Source: Mixta theicola (lineage in GTDB: Bacteria; Pseudomonadota; Gammaproteobacteria; Enterobacterales; Enterobacteriaceae). From it: a stretch of 64,000 nucleotides of DNA. Location: contig NZ_NWUO01000009.1 of assembly GCF_002895925.1 (NCBI RefSeq), positions 1-64,000 of the forward strand, given 5' to 3'. The notes under the pieces are model-generated. The model worked only from the letters and a program-made list of their open reading frames with translations, was not told the DNA's origin and made no database searches. Both the position numbers and the translations under genes were made by a program. How positions within the stretch are numbered: position 1 is the stretch's first letter; the number at the start of each line of letters is the position of its first letter. Below are positions 28,916 through 38,586 of the stretch, piece by piece.

Positions 28916-29914
28916 ATGTCGGCGCAAAAGATTGGCTGGATAGATAATTTACGCGCGGTGGCCTGCCTGATGGTCATTATGATCCATACCACCACCTGGT
29001 ATATCACCAACAGCGACCGGGTCGCGGAATCCGCCTGGGATAGCGCTAATCTGCTGAACTCCGCTTCACGCGTCTGCGTACCGCTGTTCTTTATGATTTC
29101 CGGCTACCTGTTTTTCGGCGAACGCAGCGCGCAGCCGCGGCATTTTCTGCGCATTGTCCTGTGCCTGCTGTTTTACAGCGCCGTCGCGCTGATTTACATC
29201 AGCTGGCTAACGCCGATCAGCGAAAAACTTTCGCTCCTGCATCTGCTGCAAAAGCCGGTGTTTTATCACCTGTGGTTTTTCTTTGCGATTATCACTATCT
29301 ATCTGTTTTCGCCGCTGATTCAGGTGAAACCGACCACGGCGCGCTACCTCGTCGTGATGGTTCTGGTGGTTGCGGTGCTGGCGAATCCGAATACCGCCGA
29401 CCAGACAACGGGCCGCTTTCAATGGCTGCCGATTAATCTCTATATCAGCGGAAACAGCATCTATTATCTGCTGTATGCCTTACTGGGCCGCGCGCTTGGC
29501 ACCATGAATACCGACCGGCGCGGCGTTAGCTGGCTGGCAGCGCTGCTGTTTATTGCCTGCGTGGCGGGCATCTCGGTCGGCACTAAAAAAGAGCTGCATA
29601 TTAACGGCGCGTTTTCCGATCTCTGGTATCTCTACTGCGGGCCGTTGGTGTTTATCGGCGCGCTGAGCCTGTTTGTCTGGTTTAAAAACTGCCTTAACCA
29701 GCGGCCTTTGCCGGGACTGGCGCTTATCTCGCGCCACTCTCTGCCGATTTACGGCTTTCACGCGCTGCTTATCCACTTTATGCGTACGCACTATCTGGAC
29801 CATAAACAGTGGCCACTGCTGGATATTACGCTGGTTTTTACCGTTACGCTGGCGGGCAGCCTGCTGCTGGCGCTGGCGCTGCGCCGCCTCGATCGGCACC
29901 ATCTGGTGAGTTAA
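28916..29914 (+). CDS. wecH: O-acetyltransferase WecH
   Basis: WecH O-acetylates N-acetylglucosamine residues of enterobacterial common antigen at the inner membrane. The 332-residue protein has about ten membrane segments and the acyltransferase-3 motifs: [17 protein letters not shown] with the catalytic His in helix 1, [20 protein letters not shown], and [15 protein letters not shown]. It aligns with E. coli YiaH/WecH over its length, and the glyQ-adjacent position is conserved. The start has TATGAGGAAAAA upstream. It converges on the SIS gene with only a 5-bp gap and no obvious terminator. Confidence 0.92.
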   Translation: MSAQKIGWIDNLRAVACLMVIMIHTTTWYITNSDRVAESAWDSANLLNSASRVCVPLFFMISGYLFFGERSAQPRHFLRIVLCLLFYSAVALIYISWLTPISEKLSLLHLLQKPVFYHLWFFFAIITIYLFSPLIQVKPTTARYLVVMVLVVAVLANPNTADQTTGRFQWLPINLYISGNSIYYLLYALLGRALGTMNTDRRGVSWLAALLFIACVAGISVGTKKELHINGAFSDLWYLYCGPLVFIGALSLFVWFKNCLNQRPLPGLALISRHSLPIYGFHALLIHFMRTHYLDHKQWPLLDITLVFTVTLAGSLLLALALRRLDRHHLVS

Positions 29915-29919
29915 TCAGG

Positions 29920-30519
29920 CTACTTTTTCTGACTTAGCGTTAACCCCACATCGCCGCCCGGATGCACCGCCAGCAGCGTCTCTTTCGAATAGCCGCTCTC
30001 GCTCATCAGGCAGGCGCAGGCCGCATCGAAAATCGCCAGCACCAGAATAATAGAGGTGGTGGCCAGCATATTTAGCGGATCGGCTTCGCGCTGCACGCCA
30101 GTTGAGATAACCAGCCTGGAGGCGCGGGCAATCGCCGAATCGGCGTTTTCGGTTACGCTGAGCAAGGGGATATTTTTGGCTGCCAGACCAGGCAGCAGCC
30201 GGGTCAGTTCATCAGAATTACCGCCGCGAGAAATCATAATAAGCAGATCGTCGGCGCGTAAAAAACCGAGATCGCCATGCGCGGCATCGGTGGCGTTAAG
30301 GTAAATAGCCGGGCGCTCGACGCAGGCCAGCATATGGGCGATTTTCCGCGCCGCGATGCCGGAGGTTCCCACCCCCGTCACCACAATCTTGCCTTTGCAG
30401 CTGCGCAACTCCGCCAGCAATGACGCCCAGAGCGGCTCATTTAAATGCTGACCAAGCGTATTTAGCGCTTCGCTGTAGATGCGCCACGCGCCGGTGGCCT
30501 GCTGCCACGAGCTGTTCAT
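29920..30519 (-). CDS. SIS-domain sugar-phosphate isomerase (KdsD/GutQ-like, no CBS domains)
   Basis: The 199-residue protein is a single SIS domain resembling the N-terminal half of arabinose-5-phosphate isomerases. Matching motifs are VVTGVGTSGIAARKIAHMLA, DAAHGDLGFLRADDLLIMIS with RGGNSDE, and a terminal VHPGGDVG equivalent to HPGG in KdsD/GutQ. The two C-terminal CBS domains of those enzymes are absent. Its start overlaps the stop of the FGGY kinase (ATGA), so both are co-translated. It probably isomerises the kinase product, for example ribulose 5-phosphate to an aldopentose phosphate. Substrate is inferred, not shown. Confidence 0.75.
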   Translation of the reverse strand: MNSSWQQATGAWRIYSEALNTLGQHLNEPLWASLLAELRSCKGKIVVTGVGTSGIAARKIAHMLACVERPAIYLNATDAAHGDLGFLRADDLLIMISRGGNSDELTRLLPGLAAKNIPLLSVTENADSAIARASRLVISTGVQREADPLNMLATTSIILVLAIFDAACACLMSESGYSKETLLAVHPGGDVGLTLSQKK

Positions 30520-32153
30520 GCCTCCTCCTGCATAAGCTGGCGGTACTTCATATGATCCTGGTACATCTGATGAAAGACCTGATACTTGCGATCGTAGTAA
30601 CGCTTGATGTGGTTAGTCTGCGGCGTAACCGTTTTACCAATACGGCTCATTACCGACATCGCCTCCGGGAAGGAGTCGAAAAAACCTGCCGCAACGGTGC
30701 CCATCATCGCGCTGCCAAGCAGCATCGCTTCGCTCTCCTCCGGCAGAAGCATGGCGCAGCCGGTGGCGTTGGCATGTTCCTGCACAAACACCGGATTTTT
30801 GGTGCCGCCGCCGCTGGCCATAATAGTGTCAATGGTGTAACCGCTTTGGTTCATGGTTTCAATAATATGGCGTGTTCCCAGCGCGATAGCCTGAATGGTC
30901 GCCAGATAGTGCAACGCCATATCTTCCGGCGTTCGTGACAATTTAAGGCCGCTAATGACGCCAGTTAAGGTGGGATTCGCGCGCGGCGAGCGATTGCCGT
31001 GGAAATAAGGCAGGATATGAATATCGCGGGTCAGGAAGGCAATTTTTTCCGGTTCTCCGGCCATCTTGCGCAGCAGCGCGTTGAGCAGTTCGTAAATGGT
31101 TTGTCCCTGGGTTTTTGCCTGCGCCAGCAGCGTGTCATAGCAGGGATGAGACTGGATAATATGATCGATTAACGCGCCGGTGGCCGACTGCCCGCCCTCA
31201 TTGAGCCAGTATTCCGGCAGCACCGCCGAGTAGTATGGTCCCCAGACGCCGCTGATAAAGCGCGGCTGCTGTGAGATAGCCATATGGCCTGTCGAGGTGC
31301 CGCCAATCAGCGCGACACGGCGGTCGAAATCCGCCACCTCGCCAGAGACGCCGCAGGCGCCAAGCGTGCCGAGCGTGCCGGCATGGGCATCGATAATCGA
31401 CACGCTGACCGCCGTGCCGGGAATCAGCCCCATTTCGCTGGCGGCACGCTGCGTCAGTCCGTAGCCGAGCGGTTCACCCATCGTTTTTACGTAGCGGCCA
31501 ATTTTTTCCGCATCATGCTCCAGCAAATCCTCCAGCCCAATCTGGCGAAAATAGCTGGCGTCCCATTTATCTTCGTGGCCCATATAGGTCCACTTACAGA
31601 CGGTAGAGCAGAGCGATCGCGTATCGTCGCCCGTGGCGCGCCAGGTGAGAAAGTCCGGCAGGTCAAAATAGTAACCGGCGTTTGCCCAGGTATTCGGCAT
31701 ATGCTGTTTCAGCCACAGCAGTTTCGGCGTCTGCATTTCCGGCGAGATAATGCCGCCGACGTAATCCAGCACCCGATGATGCAGAGCGTTGATGCGATCG
31801 GCCTGGGTAATGGCCCGGTGATCCATCCAGACGATAATGTTCTGCTCACTGCGCCCGGAAGGGCTGATGGTCAGCGGCTTGCCCTCTTTATCCAGCACCA
31901 CCAGCGAACAGGTCGCGTCAAACCCCAGCCCTTTCACCTGAATCGGGTTAATATCCGCCTGGTTTACCGCATCACGCACCGCATTACATACCGCCTGCCA
32001 GATATTGTCGGAAGATTGCTCTACGTAATCAGCCTGCGGACGATAAATTTCAATGGCCCGGCTGGCCTGACCGACCATTCTGCCGTTCAGATCAAACACG
32101 CCAGCGCGGGCGCTTCCGGTTCCCACATCCACACCAATGAAGTAACTCGCCAT
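30516..32153 (-). CDS. FGGY-family pentulose kinase
   Basis: The 545-residue cytoplasmic kinase starts with the ATP-binding motif IGVDVGTGSARAGVFD and ends with a second ATP domain (MASGGGTKNPVFVQEHANATGC). It fits the FGGY subgroup that includes D-ribulose kinases and the Yersinia carbohydrate kinase, rather than XylB (488 residues here), which it only distantly resembles. A good AGGAG site precedes the ATG. It is encoded after two ABC permeases and before the SIS isomerase, so it should phosphorylate the imported sugar. D-ribulose, L-ribulose or a related ketose are plausible substrates; the sequence does not decide. Confidence 0.8.
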   Translation of the reverse strand: MASYFIGVDVGTGSARAGVFDLNGRMVGQASRAIEIYRPQADYVEQSSDNIWQAVCNAVRDAVNQADINPIQVKGLGFDATCSLVVLDKEGKPLTISPSGRSEQNIIVWMDHRAITQADRINALHHRVLDYVGGIISPEMQTPKLLWLKQHMPNTWANAGYYFDLPDFLTWRATGDDTRSLCSTVCKWTYMGHEDKWDASYFRQIGLEDLLEHDAEKIGRYVKTMGEPLGYGLTQRAASEMGLIPGTAVSVSIIDAHAGTLGTLGACGVSGEVADFDRRVALIGGTSTGHMAISQQPRFISGVWGPYYSAVLPEYWLNEGGQSATGALIDHIIQSHPCYDTLLAQAKTQGQTIYELLNALLRKMAGEPEKIAFLTRDIHILPYFHGNRSPRANPTLTGVISGLKLSRTPEDMALHYLATIQAIALGTRHIIETMNQSGYTIDTIMASGGGTKNPVFVQEHANATGCAMLLPEESEAMLLGSAMMGTVAAGFFDSFPEAMSVMSRIGKTVTPQTNHIKRYYDRKYQVFHQMYQDHMKYRQLMQEEA

Positions 32154-32169
32154 ATTTTTTCTCCTGAAA

Positions 32170-33123
32170 TCAGGCTTTACGATTCTGTAATGCGATAAAA
32201 AGAATGAGAACGGTGCCCCAGAGCGCCATCGTCAGATAGCTGCTGATCCCCAGCAGATTAAAGCCGCTCTCCAGCATCTGCAGCACAATAAGCGCCAGCA
32301 CCAGGCCGACGATGCGGCCAAATCCGCCGTCGGGGTTGATGCCACCGAGTACCGACGCGAGGATGGTCACCAGCAGATACGATTCGCCATAGCCAGCTTT
32401 CGCAGAATTGAATTTCGCCATCATCAAAATGGCGGCGACCCAGCCGAGCAGGGCGGAAATGACATACACCGCAATCTGAACGCGCACGGTATTCACGCCG
32501 CTGTAACGGGTCGCCTGTTCATTAGAGCCGACCAGATAGAGGCTGCGGCCCAGCGTCGTATGTTCCAGCAATACCCACAGCAACACCGCCACCAGTAAAA
32601 AGAGCAGCAGCGCGACGGGAATACCGGCTACCGTCGCGTTACCGAGAAACTGGATCGCCGCCGGGAAACCAGAAATAACCGTCCCGTCGGAAAGCAGAAT
32701 GTTAAGGCCGGAGATCAGCGTCATAGTGCCAAGCGTGGCGAGGATCGGCGAGACGCCTACCCAGGCGATCAGCGCCCCATTCAGCGTGCCGATGGCGACC
32801 GCTACCGCGATCCCTGCCAGCAGGGCCAGCAGCAAAAAAAGCGGGTTATCGGGATGGCTCACGATAATCGCCGCCATCACCAGCGAGCAGCTGTTAGCCC
32901 CGGCGATAATCGACAGGTTAATGCCGCCCGTCAGCATGGTCATGCCCATTCCCAGCGCCAGCATCCCGAGGATCGGCAGCTGCGAGCCGATAGACTGAAA
33001 ATTGGCGACGCTAAAAAAGCGGTTGCCCAGCAGTAACGAAAAGGCCAGCGCAACCACGATAATAATCACGCACTGCAGGCGGATGATGGCATCACCGGGC
33101 AAAAATCTGGCGAACGATTTCAT
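32170..33123 (-). CDS. Sugar ABC transporter permease (RbsC/LsrD type), second
   Basis: The 317-residue inner-membrane protein has eight to ten hydrophobic segments and the BPD_transp_2 motifs GMTMLTGGINLSIIAGANS and ILASVLGGINPDGGFGRIVG. The ATG at 33123 is chosen over one at 33156 because GGGAG lies nine bases upstream; it sits one base after the stop codon of the preceding permease. It pairs with that permease to form the importer channel of this cluster. Confidence 0.88.
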   Translation of the reverse strand: MKSFARFLPGDAIIRLQCVIIIVVALAFSLLLGNRFFSVANFQSIGSQLPILGMLALGMGMTMLTGGINLSIIAGANSCSLVMAAIIVSHPDNPLFLLLALLAGIAVAVAIGTLNGALIAWVGVSPILATLGTMTLISGLNILLSDGTVISGFPAAIQFLGNATVAGIPVALLLFLLVAVLLWVLLEHTTLGRSLYLVGSNEQATRYSGVNTVRVQIAVYVISALLGWVAAILMMAKFNSAKAGYGESYLLVTILASVLGGINPDGGFGRIVGLVLALIVLQMLESGFNLLGISSYLTMALWGTVLILFIALQNRKA

Positions 33124-33124
33124 C

Positions 33125-34111
33125 TCAAAGCTCCCTTGCAAGTTTGCGTTTTTCATTCCAGGCCGTGGCGCTGATACTGACCAGGATAATGGCGCCGCTG
33201 AATACGGTATGCCAGTAAGAGGAGACGCTAAGCAGCGTCAGACCGTTTTGCAAAAAGGCCAGCAGGATGACGCCGAGCAGCGTGCCGGTCAGGGTTCCGC
33301 GACCGCCGGTCATGCTGGTGCCGCCAAGCACCACCGCCGCCAGCACCGTCAGTTCAAAGCCGATCAGCGAATTCGGCGCGACAGACTGGGTAATCTGCGC
33401 CTGCACCACGGCGGCGATCCCTGCGAGAATGCCCATATAGCCGTAGACGTAAAAGTGCAGCCTGCGCAGGTTCAGCCCCAGGCGCGAAGCCGCGTCGCGG
33501 TTGCCGCCCATCGCGTAGATTTGACGGCCGAGGCGGGTGCAGTTCATCAACAGAGCGGTAAAGATAATGGTGGCCGCCAGACACAGCAGAGGCAGGGTGA
33601 GGCCATAGTCGTAGCCGTCAGCGGCGGTGAATGACAACCAGTTGATGCCATTCATAAACCAGTCCGGAAAGCCATACAGCCAGACGCCCCTGGTGGCGTA
33701 GACCAGCAGCCCGTAATAGACGTTCAGCGTGGCGATGGTAATGATAATCGCCGGAACACGCAGCCAGTAGACCAGAAAGCCGTTGATCAACCCAAGCAGC
33801 AGCCCAACGGCGATGGAAATGACCAGCGCCAGGGCGAAATTGCCGCCGTGGGCGATAATCCAGCTCGCCATCGCATACTGGGCAATGGCCGTTATGGCCG
33901 GAAAAGAAATATCGATCCCCCCGGAGATCAGCACCACAAACAGCCCGCAGGCGAGGATGCCAAGAATGGCGTAGCTGGTGGCGACATCCGTCAGGTTACC
34001 CAGCGAGAGAAACTCATCGGTGCTGACGCTCAACCCGACGGCAAGGGCAATGACCAGTAGTCCAAGCCAGAACTCATGTTGTCCGACTAAGCGAGAAAGG
34101 CGGTTATTCAT
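33125..34111 (-). CDS. Sugar ABC transporter permease (RbsC/LsrC type), first
   Basis: The 328-residue protein has the family motifs GLFVVLISGGIDISFPAITA and LAAVVLGGTSMTGGRGTLTGT and about ten membrane segments. It overlaps the ATPase gene by eight bases and is followed directly by the second permease. The two permeases are different proteins, as in LsrC/LsrD, whereas xylose and ribose importers use a single permease gene. Confidence 0.9.
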   Translation of the reverse strand: MNNRLSRLVGQHEFWLGLLVIALAVGLSVSTDEFLSLGNLTDVATSYAILGILACGLFVVLISGGIDISFPAITAIAQYAMASWIIAHGGNFALALVISIAVGLLLGLINGFLVYWLRVPAIIITIATLNVYYGLLVYATRGVWLYGFPDWFMNGINWLSFTAADGYDYGLTLPLLCLAATIIFTALLMNCTRLGRQIYAMGGNRDAASRLGLNLRRLHFYVYGYMGILAGIAAVVQAQITQSVAPNSLIGFELTVLAAVVLGGTSMTGGRGTLTGTLLGVILLAFLQNGLTLLSVSSYWHTVFSGAIILVSISATAWNEKRKLAREL

Positions 34112-35612
34112 GGATCACCTCCACCACTTCAGCAATCTCCTGTTCCGTGCAGCGATGAGGATTAAACTCCGCCACCAGTTCGCCGCGACGCATCACCAGC
34201 ACGCGGTGGCTGTTGTAATAGGCCTCCGGGATTTCATCGCAGATCATCAGCACCGCCATACCCTGCTCCGCCAGGTCGCGGGCGATCTGGTAAATCCCCT
34301 CTTTGTTAGCAATATCTACGCCGACCGTTGGCGAATCGAGAATTAAGATGCGCGGGTTAGTTGCCACCCATTTGGCAATGGCTATCCTTTGCGCGTTACC
34401 GCCGGAGAGCGTTTTTACCGGCAGCTGCGGGTCGGAAACTTTGATATTCAGTCCCCTTATCAGGTCGGCCACCAGAGTGTGGGCTTTGCGGTGATCGAGC
34501 AGGCCGCTGCGGGTGTGGAGCCGATCAAACACCGTAACAATGGTGTTGTCGTAGATCGACTGCTCCATGATCAGCCCCTGCGTCAGACGATCTTCTGAGA
34601 CGTAACCGATCCCATGCTTTATCGCATCGTGATTGTTGCGCAGCGTGACCGGCTGGCCGTTAATGCGCATTTCACCGCTTTCCGGCTGCGTCATGCCAAA
34701 CAGGCTCAGACAAAGCTCGGTACGTCCCGCTCCCAGCAGACCGACGATGGAGACAATCTCTCCGCTACGCAGCGACAGGTTGATATTGTTGTAGTTTCCT
34801 TTGCGGCTCAGGTTGCGCAGCTCCAGCATCGGCTCCTGCTCGATAGGCGGTTTTTCCGGCAGCGGGCTGTAGTGGAAGCGTTGGCCGGTCATCAGGAACG
34901 CCAGCTCATGGCTGTTCAGCTCCGGGGCCGGAAAAGTACCCACCAGCCTGCCGTCGCGCATTACGCTGATACGATCCGCCACTTCCATCACCTCATCCAG
35001 ACGGTGGCTGACAAATACCACGCAGATGCCTGCCGCCTTCAGTTCGTTAACCACCCTCAGCAGGCCGTTAACCTCCTGCCGCGTCAGCGAGGCGGTCGGC
35101 TCATCCATAATGACCAGACGGGCATCGGCGGCAATGGCGCGGCAAATGGCGACCAGCTGGCGATCGGCAATGGAGAGTTTTTCTACTTTTTTGTCGGGGT
35201 CGAGCCTTATCCCGATGCGTTGCATCGCCGCCAGCGCCTGCTGTTTCATTGCGCCGCGGCGCACCCAAATATCGCCGCCCGGCAGATAGCGGTTAACCGC
35301 GATATTCTCCGCCACGCTGAAGTTGGGAAACAGCGAGAGATCCTGATAAATCACCTGGATGCCGTAATGGCTGGAAAGCTGCGGCGTGAGATGATGGAAC
35401 AGTTTGCCATCCAGCAGTATCCGCGCCCCTTTTTCGGGATGATAAACCCCGGAGATCACTTTAATAATGGTGCTTTTGCCGCAGCCATTCTGCCCCGCCA
35501 GACAGTGAACTTCGCCTTTTTGCAGCGTCAGATTGACATTATCCAACGCCAGCACGCCTGGAAATTGCTTGCTGATATTTTCAAGAGTGATAAATGCGGT
35601 GGTGTCTGTCAT
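34104..35612 (-). CDS. Sugar ABC transporter ATP-binding protein (RbsA/LsrA type)
   Basis: The 502-residue protein is a fusion of two nucleotide-binding domains. Domain 1 has Walker A GQNGCGKST and Walker B LVIMDEPTASL. Domain 2 has the degenerate Walker A GLLGAGRTE usual for this family, signature LSGGNAQRIAI and an altered Walker B, ILILDSPTVGVD, where Ser replaces the catalytic Glu. XylG in this window keeps DEPTRGID at that place. The ATG at 35612 has AGGGG nine bases upstream and is preferred to the TTG two codons earlier. It follows the binding-protein gene by 108 bp. Confidence 0.9.
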   Translation of the reverse strand: MTDTTAFITLENISKQFPGVLALDNVNLTLQKGEVHCLAGQNGCGKSTIIKVISGVYHPEKGARILLDGKLFHHLTPQLSSHYGIQVIYQDLSLFPNFSVAENIAVNRYLPGGDIWVRRGAMKQQALAAMQRIGIRLDPDKKVEKLSIADRQLVAICRAIAADARLVIMDEPTASLTRQEVNGLLRVVNELKAAGICVVFVSHRLDEVMEVADRISVMRDGRLVGTFPAPELNSHELAFLMTGQRFHYSPLPEKPPIEQEPMLELRNLSRKGNYNNINLSLRSGEIVSIVGLLGAGRTELCLSLFGMTQPESGEMRINGQPVTLRNNHDAIKHGIGYVSEDRLTQGLIMEQSIYDNTIVTVFDRLHTRSGLLDHRKAHTLVADLIRGLNIKVSDPQLPVKTLSGGNAQRIAIAKWVATNPRILILDSPTVGVDIANKEGIYQIARDLAEQGMAVLMICDEIPEAYYNSHRVLVMRRGELVAEFNPHRCTEQEIAEVVEVIHE

Positions 35613-35720
35613 AGACAATACCCCTGCGAGCGCCCATTTGGCCGCTAAAATGCGTCTTTATGATATTGCCGGCCAGACGGCCGGCGTTACGGTTCGGGGG
35701 TCGTTGACTAAGGGAAAGCC

Positions 35721-36704
35721 TTAGAAACCGAGTGATTTCGCGTTATCTTTCGTGACTTCGAGGATTTTATTAAAACGGATCACTTTCTTCTCCATATCGA
35801 CATCCGCTTTCCCTAAACCGTCAATGGTCAGATCGGACGTCACCTCTTTACCCTGGAGCAGTTGGTCAGCAATGGTTACCAGCGCGTATCCTGCATCTTT
35901 CGGGTCCCACAGCAGCGCTTTTTTAATATCGCCGCGCATCAGATAGGGCGCTGCCTGTCCTGGCATAGCGATACCCACCACGGCCATTTTCTCTTTTGCG
36001 CGTTTCTTCTGCACCGCCTGGCCTGCGCCAATAGGGCCGAGCGATCCAAAGCCGATAATGCCCTTCATCTGCGGATAGGTTTTCATCAGATCCAGCGTGG
36101 TGGCGTAGGATTTATCGATACTTTCCGCCACCGGCAGACGTGAGGTGACTTCAAACATCTGCGGGTATTTTTCTTTCTGGTATTTAATGGCGTAATCAGC
36201 CCAGGCGTTATGCAGCGGCACGGTTAATGAGCCAACGTAAATGGCGTAGCCGCCTTTACTGCCCATATCCTTCGCCAGCTCATCCATGTTGGCCTGGGCA
36301 TATTTTTCACTGTCGATGGTTTCAATATCCCACTGACCAATTTGCTGGTCGGGAGATTCGTGCGTCAGCACGACAATGCCTTTATCGCGCGCTTTTTTCA
36401 GCACCGGCTCCAGCACTTTGGCATCGTTTGGCACCACGATGATGGCGTTAACATTCTTGGCGATGAGATCTTCAATCACTTTCACCTGCTGCGCCGGATC
36501 TGGCGTGGAAGGGCCGGTTTGATAAGCGTTAACATCCAGTTTTTTAGCGGCTTCGTTGACGCCGGTTTCCATACGGTTAAACCAGGGAATACCGGTAACC
36601 TTAGCGACCACGGCAATTTCATATTTTTCCGCCGCAGCGGACGTACCGGACAACATGCATGCAGAAACCAGGGCTGCGCTGATCAGGGCAAGTTTGAATT
36701 TCAT
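35721..36704 (-). CDS. Periplasmic sugar-binding protein, LsrB/RbsB family
   Basis: The 327-residue precursor has a Sec signal peptide (KFKLALISAALVSACMLSG, likely cut after SAAA near residue 25). The mature part has the type I periplasmic-binding fold: an EKYEIAVVAKVTGIPWFNRM opening, NVNAIIVVPNDAKVLEPVL, and a C-terminal stretch AAPYLMRGDIKKALLWDPKD that resembles LsrB and rhamnose-binding proteins. The genes lsrK, lsrR and lsrFG are absent, so AI-2 is unlikely as the main ligand. It is the first gene of the ABC-kinase-isomerase operon. Confidence 0.88.
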   Translation of the reverse strand: MKFKLALISAALVSACMLSGTSAAAEKYEIAVVAKVTGIPWFNRMETGVNEAAKKLDVNAYQTGPSTPDPAQQVKVIEDLIAKNVNAIIVVPNDAKVLEPVLKKARDKGIVVLTHESPDQQIGQWDIETIDSEKYAQANMDELAKDMGSKGGYAIYVGSLTVPLHNAWADYAIKYQKEKYPQMFEVTSRLPVAESIDKSYATTLDLMKTYPQMKGIIGFGSLGPIGAGQAVQKKRAKEKMAVVGIAMPGQAAPYLMRGDIKKALLWDPKDAGYALVTIADQLLQGKEVTSDLTIDGLGKADVDMEKKVIRFNKILEVTKDNAKSLGF

Positions 36705-36862
36705 AGTGTTACCTTTTTTAGGGACCGAGGCATGTCATGGAAAGGAGGTTATCAACGAAGGGAAGAGAGGATGAATTTCAATTGTATGAAATGTGATCGT
36801 TGTTTATTTTTGTTAAATTACATCATCTATTTTGTTAATTTTAAGTTAAATTAGACGACTGT

Positions 36863-36891
36863 ATCATACTTATCCTTGATATAAATGTTAA
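36863..36891 (-). promoter_or_regulatory. Promoter of the ABC-kinase-isomerase operon
   Basis: On the minus strand TTAACA (-35, 36886-36891) and TATGAT (-10, 36863-36868) are 17 bases apart, each one mismatch from consensus. The predicted transcript has an AT-rich leader of about 150 bases before the binding-protein gene. A CRP half-site TGTGA occurs in that leader at about 36789. Nothing else is recognised in the 394-bp spacer to xylB. Confidence 0.6.
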
Positions 36892-37035
36892 ATAACGGCC
36901 ATTTATTAACTTATATTTAACTTCTAATTATCATTTGCCGTGGATTCGTCCGCTAAATTGTGGATCTTCATTCAACAGTTCGGCAGTTAAATTGCTGGAG
37001 TGTGAGCTGAAACGATAAACGAGAAAGAAAACATC

Positions 37036-37088
37036 GCTACGGAGGCTGTTAGCTTGCTGCGCAACCTATTCCGTTAAGCCTCCGTAGC
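37036..37088 (-). terminator. Terminator-like hairpin after xylB
   Basis: Twelve-base arms GCTACGGAGGCT and AGCCTCCGTAGC enclose a loop of about 29 bases, followed on the minus strand by GATGTTTTCTTTCT. It starts 11 bases after the xylB stop. Confidence 0.65.
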
Positions 37089-37098
37089 GGGTAAGGCA

Positions 37099-38565
37099 TT
37101 ACAACGATTCAGTCGCCATCAGCGGCGCAAGCTGCTGATAAAGCCTGGCGAAATGCGCACGCCGCGCCTGATAGCGTTGATGGCGTTGCGCATCGGGCTG
37201 ATGGCGCTGCGCTAAAGGCAGAGTGGGCAACAGCGCCTCAGGCGGCCGGTTCGGATGCAGCGCCAGCCGCGCCAGACGCGCGGCGCCCAATGCCGGACCG
37301 ACGTCGCCGCCGTGGCAGTAATCCAGCGTTTGTCCGCTAATATCCGCCAGCATCTGCCGCCAGTAAGCGCTGCGGGCGCCGCCGCCGATCAGCATAATGC
37401 TGGATGGCCTGATACCGCAGGCGTGAACCGCATCCATACCCGCAGCCAGCGCATAGCCCACGCCCTCCAGCACCGCCTGCGCCAGCTCCGCCCTGCCGTG
37501 CTGATGCGTCAGCCCAAAGAACACCCCTTTCGCCTGCGGATTATTGTGCGGCGTACGCTCGCCGGAAAGATAGGGCAGGAAAAACAGCGGCGGCACGTCC
37601 GCTCGCGCCCGTTCGGCTTCCGCCAGTAGCGCGGGTACATCGGCGCAGCCGGTTAGCGCGGCGGCCCAGTCCAGACAGACGGCGGCGCTGAGCATCACCG
37701 ACATCAGATGCCAGCGATCCGGCAGCGCATGACAAAAGCTATGTACCGCGCTTTCCGGGTTCGCCAGAAAGCCGTCGCTTACCACGAAGTAAACGCCGGA
37801 GGTGCCCAGCGACAGCATGCCCTGCCCGGCGTTAATCATCCCGGTGCCGACGGCGCCTGCGGCATTATCGCCGCCGCCCGCCACCACCGGTACGCTTTCC
37901 ATTCCCCAACGCTGCGCCAGCTGCGGCTGCAAATAGCCGGTAATCTGGTTGCCTTCAAACAGCGTCGGCATCTGCGCCGAGGTCAGTCCGCAGGCGTTAA
38001 GCAACGTCTCGCTCCAGCAGCGCTGCGCCACATCCAGCCACATCGTGCCTGCCGCGTCGGACATATCGCTGGCGAAATCGCCGGTCAGCCGCCAGCGCAG
38101 ATAATCTTTTGGCAGTAGCACTTTAGCGATACGCGCAAAAATCTCCGGCTCATGCTGCTTCACCCACAGCAGCTTCGGTGCGGTAAAGCCTGGCATCATC
38201 AGATTGCCGGTAATTTTCCGCGCCTCAGGCACCGCCTCTTCCAGCTGCTGACACTGGGCCAGGCTGCGGCCGTCGTTCCATAAAATAGCCGGTCGCAGCG
38301 GCTGATGCTGCGCATCCAGTAGCGTCGCGCCATGCATCTGACCGCTCAGGCCAATGGCCTGAACCTGGCTCAGCGAATGCTGCTGACGCAGCGCCTGCAT
38401 CGCCTTATCGGTCGCCTGCCACCAGCTATCGGCATCCTGCTCACTCCACAGCGGCTGCGGACGGGAAACCGTTAGCTTTTCCGTCTGGCTCGCCACCACC
38501 TCGCCCTCGTCGTTCAGCAACACCACCTTAACGCCGGAAGTGCCTAAATCGATGCCGATAACCAT
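37099..38565 (-). CDS. xylB: Xylulokinase
   Basis: XylB phosphorylates D-xylulose to xylulose 5-phosphate, feeding the pentose phosphate pathway. The 488-residue FGGY kinase opens with VIGIDLGTSGVKVVLLND, has the substrate region GLSGQMHGATLLD with Asp in AILWNDGRS, and a C-terminal ATP-binding stretch MLIGGGARSAYWRQMLAD. It is four residues longer than the E. coli enzyme. It lies 21 bp after xylA on the same strand. Confidence 0.97.
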   Translation of the reverse strand: MVIGIDLGTSGVKVVLLNDEGEVVASQTEKLTVSRPQPLWSEQDADSWWQATDKAMQALRQQHSLSQVQAIGLSGQMHGATLLDAQHQPLRPAILWNDGRSLAQCQQLEEAVPEARKITGNLMMPGFTAPKLLWVKQHEPEIFARIAKVLLPKDYLRWRLTGDFASDMSDAAGTMWLDVAQRCWSETLLNACGLTSAQMPTLFEGNQITGYLQPQLAQRWGMESVPVVAGGGDNAAGAVGTGMINAGQGMLSLGTSGVYFVVSDGFLANPESAVHSFCHALPDRWHLMSVMLSAAVCLDWAAALTGCADVPALLAEAERARADVPPLFFLPYLSGERTPHNNPQAKGVFFGLTHQHGRAELAQAVLEGVGYALAAGMDAVHACGIRPSSIMLIGGGARSAYWRQMLADISGQTLDYCHGGDVGPALGAARLARLALHPNRPPEALLPTLPLAQRHQPDAQRHQRYQARRAHFARLYQQLAPLMATESL

Positions 38566-38586
38566 GCTGCGGTTCCCTTTGATTAA

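Noticed and set aside
29915-29919. Terminator between convergent wecH and the SIS gene
   Set aside because: Only five bases separate the stop codons and no hairpin with a T run overlaps the gene ends.
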